Assembly (NCBI GenBank): GCA_000438255.1 | Contig: FR901865.1 | Span: 1 to 6,336, forward strand | Direction: 5' to 3' | Source of the DNA: Clostridium sp. CAG:389 | Lineage (GTDB): Bacteria; Bacillota; Clostridia; TANB77; CAG-508 | Length of the DNA stretch: 6,336 bases | Part shown: positions 5,038-6,336 of the stretch, piece by piece | Position numbering within the stretch: position 1 is the stretch's first letter | How the letters are laid out: every line of letters starts with the position of its first letter | Notes under the pieces: model-generated | What the model was told of the DNA's origin: nothing | Database searches by the model: none | The model's input: the letters and a program-made list of their open reading frames with translations, nothing else | Position numbers and translations under genes: made by a program

Positions 5038-6336
5038 CTATACTTCCATTATAATTGGAATAATCATAGGATTTCTCTTTGTTTTAGAGAAAATATAATC
5101 TCTTAAATTCTCTCTAACAGTTGACTTAATAGTTGACCAATCTCTAATGCCTTTTTCTTCACATTTTCTGATCTCATGTCTTACGACATTTTTAACATCA
5201 TCCATTAAATTTTCTGATTCTCTAACATATACAAAACCTCTTGATATAACATCAGGTCCTGCAACAACTTCTCCTGTTGAAGAATCCATTGTTAAAACAA
5301 TAACAATCAATCCATCTTGTGATAAATGTTGTCTATCTCTTAAAACAATATTTCCAACATCTCCAACACCTAGTCCATCAACTAAAACTCTACCATTTGG
5401 AACCATTCCATTAAATTTGATTTCATTTTCATCAACTTCAAGAACTTTACCATTTTCCATCATTACAATATTTTTAGCTGGAATTCCCATCATTTGAGCA
5501 GTTTCAGCATGCGCTCTTAATTGTCTATATTCACCATGAACTGGTATAAAGAATTTTGGTTTTGTAAGAGCAAATATCAATTTTTGTTCTTCTTGACAAG
5601 CATGTCCTGAAACGTGAACATCTGCTAACGCACTATATACAACTTCTGCACCTATTTGCATTAAATCGTCAATTACCTTTGAAACTGATTTTTCATTTCC
5701 TGGTATTGGATTTGCAGAAATTATGACTAAGTCATTTGGTGTAATTTTAACTTTTCTATGGTCTCCTGCTGCCATTCTTGTTAATGCAGACATTGTTTCT
5801 CCTTGACTTCCTGTTGTTATAATTACTAATTGTTCATCATTATATGTTGACATTGTATCTATATCAATAAATATGTCATCTGGGCATTCTATATATCCTA
5901 ATTCTTTTGCTGTTGTAATCATATTTATCATACTTCTACCACATACAGCAATTTTTCTATGATATTTAACAGCTGAACTTACTATTTGTTGAACTCTGTG
6001 TACATTTGATGCAAATGTTGCTACAACTATTCTTTTTGTACATCCATCAAATAGTTCATCAAATACTGGTCCTATTGAGCTTTCAGACATTGTAAATCCT
6101 TTTCTTTCAGCATTTGTACTGTCTGACATTAAAGCTAATATACCTTCATTTCCTAATTCTGCAATTCTTCCAAGGTCCATAATTTTTCCATCTATTGGTG
6201 TATAATCTACTTTAAAGTCACCTGTGTGTAGAATTGTTCCTACTGGTGTTTTTATTGCTAGCATTACTGAATCTGGTATGCTGTGTGTACTTCTTATAAA
6301 TTCAACTTCAAAATATCTTCCAAATTTGATTTTTTG
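5038..6336 (-). CDS. rnj: Ribonuclease J (5' end cut by the window edge)
   Basis: RNase J is a metallo-beta-lactamase/beta-CASP enzyme with 5'-3' exonuclease and endonuclease activity in mRNA decay and rRNA maturation. The frame is open to the right edge without a start codon, giving 432 residues. An internal ATG at 6264 is not the start, because the 24 codons before it are conserved sequence (FEVEFIRSTHSIPDS). Visible motifs, numbered from the edge: His18 in THSIPDS, Asp40 in HTGDFK, the beta-CASP domain with TGSQGE near 175-180, HVSGHA (241-246) and VHGEYR (266-271). The C-terminus ends NPMIIPIIMEV, typical of the family. Alignment with B. subtilis RNase J1 (555 residues, from memory) suggests about 124 N-terminal residues are missing, including the HxHxDH metal site, which cannot be checked here. 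The protein otherwise looks complete. It heads the visible part of the rnj-small gene-gltX-DUF951 operon. Confidence 0.95.
   Translation of the reverse strand, partial: QKIKFGRYFEVEFIRSTHSIPDSVMLAIKTPVGTILHTGDFKVDYTPIDGKIMDLGRIAELGNEGILALMSDSTNAERKGFTMSESSIGPVFDELFDGCTKRIVVATFASNVHRVQQIVSSAVKYHRKIAVCGRSMINMITTAKELGYIECPDDIFIDIDTMSTYNDEQLVIITTGSQGETMSALTRMAAGDHRKVKITPNDLVIISANPIPGNEKSVSKVIDDLMQIGAEVVYSALADVHVSGHACQEEQKLIFALTKPKFFIPVHGEYRQLRAHAETAQMMGIPAKNIVMMENGKVLEVDENEIKFNGMVPNGRVLVDGLGVGDVGNIVLRDRQHLSQDGLIVIVLTMDSSTGEVVAGPDVISRGFVYVRESENLMDDVKNVVRHEIRKCEEKGIRDWSTIKSTVRENLRDYIFSKTKRNPMIIPIIMEV

Overview
This AT-rich window carries a compact set of housekeeping genes. It most likely comes from a low-GC Firmicute of the class Clostridia. 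Four things point there: the SerRS and GluRS subtypes, RNase J, the small DUF1653 and DUF951 proteins, and strong AGGAGG-type ribosome binding sites in front of nearly every gene. I placed it from remembered family features, not from a database search. There is no sign of a mobile element, CRISPR array, rRNA, tRNA or defence island.

Left half, plus strand. At the extreme left edge lie the loop and 3' half of what looks like a terminator for a gene outside the window. An AT-rich spacer follows, with a near-consensus sigma-A promoter at 160-188. The promoter drives a small DUF1653 gene (218-481), then serS (seryl-tRNA synthetase, 511-1797), then engB (ribosome-assembly GTPase, best start 1892, to 2473). 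A rho-independent terminator at 2478-2506 ends this operon and probably also works in the opposite direction.

Right half, minus strand. From the right edge inward the order is: an RNase J gene cut by the window end (6336-5038), a small unrecognised gene whose frame is broken at a run of nine A (5016-4790), gltX (glutamyl-tRNA synthetase, 4761-3121), and a 60-residue DUF951 protein (3091-2909). The genes are 21-29 bases apart, each with its own ribosome binding site, so they look like one operon. A long hairpin at 2843-2893 closes it. The promoter of the next minus-strand gene overlaps that hairpin. This gene encodes an 89-residue, cysteine-rich protein with two membrane segments (2774-2505), and it converges with engB.

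Together the genes cover translation and RNA metabolism: two aminoacyl-tRNA synthetases, 50S assembly and mRNA processing or decay. I do not see a large new system. The points most worth checking are the broken small gene between rnj and gltX, and the perfect 9-bp inverted repeat between the predicted transcription start and the ribosome binding site of the small membrane protein gene. Gaps between genes are all short; the longest is the left-edge spacer of about 215 bases.
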